Source: Alphaproteobacteria bacterium (lineage in GTDB: Bacteria; Pseudomonadota; Alphaproteobacteria; UBA8366; GCA-2717185). From it: a DNA stretch of 44,709 nucleotides. Below are positions 42,821 to 44,709 of this stretch, in pieces. The notes beneath the pieces were generated by a model that saw nothing but the letters and a program-made list of their open reading frames with translations, did no database searches and was not told the origin of the DNA. The position numbers were made by a program, and so were the translations under genes. Numbering within the stretch: position 1 is the stretch's first letter; each line of letters opens with the position of its first letter. The DNA lies in NCBI GenBank assembly GCA_021774435.1, contig JAJFJB010000051.1, positions 1 to 44,709 on the forward strand, given 5' to 3'.

Positions 42821-43700
42821 CCCACAATACGGCGCCCGGCAAACCGGCTGCCATGACGAGCAGCCCGAGCGTTATCGATATTGCCAAAGCCGGTTCTGCC
42901 GCGATCCCGAAAAAGGCAAAGAGCCAAACCAAGGCGGCCTCGCGCAAGCCCCATCCGCCGAACGTCACCGGAAAGGTCGCGAGAAGCAGAACCGGCGGGG
43001 TCAACGTCAGGCAAACCACTAGCCCCAATGACGCATTCACGGCGAGGCCCAATAGATAGACCGATGCACCGACGCCAAGATGGATAATCATCGATTGGGT
43101 AAAAACCGTAAGACCATCGATGGAGAACAGGACCTGCCGTGCTGTTTGTGTAAAAGTGCCAATCTGGGCAAGCCATCGCCATGACGAACTGTGGAACCAT
43201 GCGCCTAGGAAGAGAGCAGTGGCCAATGCCACCGCCGCGGCGAACAGCGTCCATAAAGCGGCCTGACCGGACCCTGGCAGCAGAAACATCCCAATGAGTG
43301 CAAGCGGTGTCAGCGCCAGAAACCCGGCAACCCGTTCCAAGACTATGCCGGTAACGACTTGCCTCGCCTTGGTTCCGTCGCGATGCATGATCCAGACCCG
43401 CGCGACATCGCCACCAATCGTCGTGGACAGGGTTTGATTGAAGAACATGGCGATAAAAAAAAGTCGAAGCGCCTCAATCCAAGGTAGGTCTTGTCCCTGC
43501 AATGTAACGATCGTGCGCCAGCGCCACGCGCTCAAGACGCCGTGCATTAGGAGTATGAAGAATGCCAGGGCAACCGGACCCAACTGCATCGACAACGTCT
43601 GCTCGAACGCGGCGCCGATATCGAAGCGAGACCAGAGCCATGCGAACAGCCCGGTCGATATAGCGAGCTTGACGGCGACCAGAAGCGCGCGCCGGGGCAT
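42783..43700 (-). CDS. Flippase-like integral membrane protein (LPG_synthase_TM/YbhN family)
   Basis: This 305-residue polytopic protein has about seven or eight membrane helices and the family signature FFNQTLSTTIGGDVARVW at about residues 90-107, plus HGVLSAWRWRTIV near residue 53. The family includes the membrane part of lysyl-phosphatidylglycerol synthases and proposed lipid or lipid-linked sugar flippases. The soluble aminoacyl-transfer domain is absent. It starts seven bases after the M20 gene ends, in the same direction, and overlaps ctaA at its 3' end. Substrate unknown. Confidence 0.87.
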   Translation of the reverse strand: MPRRALLVAVKLAISTGLFAWLWSRFDIGAAFEQTLSMQLGPVALAFFILLMHGVLSAWRWRTIVTLQGQDLPWIEALRLFFIAMFFNQTLSTTIGGDVARVWIMHRDGTKARQVVTGIVLERVAGFLALTPLALIGMFLLPGSGQAALWTLFAAAVALATALFLGAWFHSSSWRWLAQIGTFTQTARQVLFSIDGLTVFTQSMIIHLGVGASVYLLGLAVNASLGLVVCLTLTPPVLLLATFPVTFGGWGLREAALVWLFAFFGIAAEPALAISITLGLLVMAAGLPGAVLWVSRGRTMRGESR

Positions 43701-43707
43701 CTAAGTC

Positions 43708-44709
43708 TCAGTTTCCGCCGGCGCGGTCCAACATGGCGTGCAGGAGAACTTGGCAGCCGGCGGCGATATCCGCCGGTGTCGCGTTTTCGATCTCGTTATG
43801 GCTGATCCCGTCCTCGCAGGGGACGAAGATCATGCCGGTGGGCGCGACCTTGGCCATATAGACGGCATCGTGGCCCGCGCCGCTGACGATATCCATATGC
43901 GAGTAACCGCTGATTTCCGCGCCTTTGCGCACCGCATTGACGCAATCGGCGTCGAAAATCGTCGCCGGGCAATTCCAGATTTGTTTGAAATCGAGTTCCA
44001 GTTTGTTCGCCTCGGCCGCAGCTTCCGCGGCGGCATGGAGTGCATCGTTCATCTGGGCCAGTTTCGCGTCGCTGGGATGCCGGAAATCGACGGTCAGAAA
44101 CGTTTTGCCGGGGATGACATTACGGCTATTGGGACTGGACTCGATCATCCCCACCGTTGCGCAGGCGCCGGGTTGGAATTCATGACCGATTTTGTTGACT
44201 GCCGTCACGATCGCCGCCGCGCCGACGAGCGCATCCCGTCGCACGGCCATCGGTGTCGGTCCGGCATGACTTTCCTGCCCGGTGAGCGTGATTTCATACC
44301 AGCGCTGGCCCTGCGCGCCGCTGACAATTCCGATCGTCTTTTCCCGGTCTTCAAGAATGGGGCCTTGTTCGATATGAGCCTCGAAATAGGCCGTCGAGGG
44401 GCGGTCACCACAGCCTTCGCCCTTGTAACCGATCCGCTCCAGTTCGCTTCCCAAGGTCAGGCCGTCGCTATCCGTAATGGCGAGTGCATCGTCGAGCGCG
44501 AATTCCCCGGCATAAGTGCCGGAACCGATCATCGAGGGGGCGAAGCGGCTGCCTTCTTCGTTTGTCCACACGATGATTTCGATGGGCGCTTCGGTTTCAA
44601 AATCAGCGTCGTTAAGAGCGCGCACCACTTCCAGTCCAGCCAGGACTCCATAAGCGCCGTCGAACTTACCGCCGGTCGGCTGGCTGTCGAGATGGCTTCC
44701 GGTCATGAC
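43708..44709 (-). CDS. M20-family Zn amidohydrolase, N-carbamoyl-L-amino-acid hydrolase-like (5' end off window)
   Basis: The visible 333 residues begin inside the protein (codon before the Met is Val, giving VMTGSHLDSQPTGGKFDGAY), so the N-terminus lies off the right edge. Metal ligands are His and Asp in GSHLDSQPTGGKFDG, the Glu pair in WTNEEGSRFAPSMIGS, and a late His in GISHNEIENATPADIAA. The dimerisation lid domain is also present (YEITLTGQESHAGPTPM). It fits carbamoylases, allantoate and ureidoglycolate amidohydrolases. A hydantoinase fragment lies at the other end of the window, so hydantoin or ureide use is plausible. Confidence 0.9.
   Translation of the reverse strand, partial: VMTGSHLDSQPTGGKFDGAYGVLAGLEVVRALNDADFETEAPIEIIVWTNEEGSRFAPSMIGSGTYAGEFALDDALAITDSDGLTLGSELERIGYKGEGCGDRPSTAYFEAHIEQGPILEDREKTIGIVSGAQGQRWYEITLTGQESHAGPTPMAVRRDALVGAAAIVTAVNKIGHEFQPGACATVGMIESSPNSRNVIPGKTFLTVDFRHPSDAKLAQMNDALHAAAEAAAEANKLELDFKQIWNCPATIFDADCVNAVRKGAEISGYSHMDIVSGAGHDAVYMAKVAPTGMIFVPCEDGISHNEIENATPADIAAGCQVLLHAMLDRAGGN

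Noticed and set aside
1-44709. Mobile elements, CRISPR arrays, rRNA, integrase or attachment sites
   Set aside because: I looked for transposase-like proteins, direct repeat-spacer patterns, rRNA segments and duplications of the tRNA 3' end and saw none.

Overview
The window reads as a chromosomal segment of a free-living, probably marine, alphaproteobacterium, perhaps Rhodospirillales-like (inference from gene content and order only). The pointers are: the block kdsD-lptC-lptA-lptB-rpoN-hpf-ptsN; an Hsp20 gene followed by a DUF1150 gene; a siroheme sulfite-reductase operon carrying DUF2849 and DUF934; an NDUFA9-like epimerase; and an alphaproteobacterial type heme A synthase. I see no phage, transposase, integrase, CRISPR array or rRNA. 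One tRNA gene, tRNA-Leu(CAG), is present. Genes are tightly packed and no gene-free stretch exceeds 300 bases.

Region 1 (1-8845) is accessory and catabolic. It holds the 3' part of a hydantoinase-B gene, two Fe(II)/2-oxoglutarate dioxygenases (PhyH and TauD types) around a short-chain dehydrogenase, a metallo-beta-lactamase-fold hydrolase, a membrane-anchored pentapeptide-repeat protein, a luciferase-like flavin oxidoreductase, a small orphan protein, a glyoxalase-like protein and an alpha/beta hydrolase. Two copies of an imperfect palindromic repeat lie between convergent gene pairs here (4309-4385 and 7961-8057).

Region 2 (8846-16800) is core envelope and regulation. Hsp20-DUF1150 has a leader that looks like a ROSE-type RNA thermometer. 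On the opposite strand a long operon makes Kdo precursor (KdsD), LPS transport parts (LptC, LptA, LptB), sigma-54 (RpoN), a ribosome hibernation factor and the nitrogen PTS regulator PtsN. Behind it lies a tRNA-Leu/RNase D transcription unit with a clear promoter and terminator.

Region 3 (16900-29200) contains an NDUFA9-like protein coupled to an amidohydrolase, undecaprenyl-diphosphatase, a GST with an FzlA-like C-terminus, a TPR protein, a YeeZ-like epimerase coupled to a lipoprotein hydrolase, two glycosyltransferases (GT4 and GT9), thrS, and infC, which must start at an AUA codon.

Region 4 (29200-33212) has an SDR / enoyl-CoA hydratase / acetoacetate-decarboxylase-like operon in which the SDR and the decarboxylase-like protein both lack their family's catalytic residues. 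A metallophosphoesterase and an exported MsrA follow.

Region 5 (33213-44709) holds the rpmI-rplT-pheS-pheT operon with a good promoter, a divergent J-domain protein, the siroheme/sulfite-reductase operon (SUMT, DUF2849, CysI-type reductase, DUF934) behind a palindromic control region, ctaA, a flippase-like membrane protein, and the C-terminal part of an M20 carbamoylase-type amidohydrolase that runs off the right edge.
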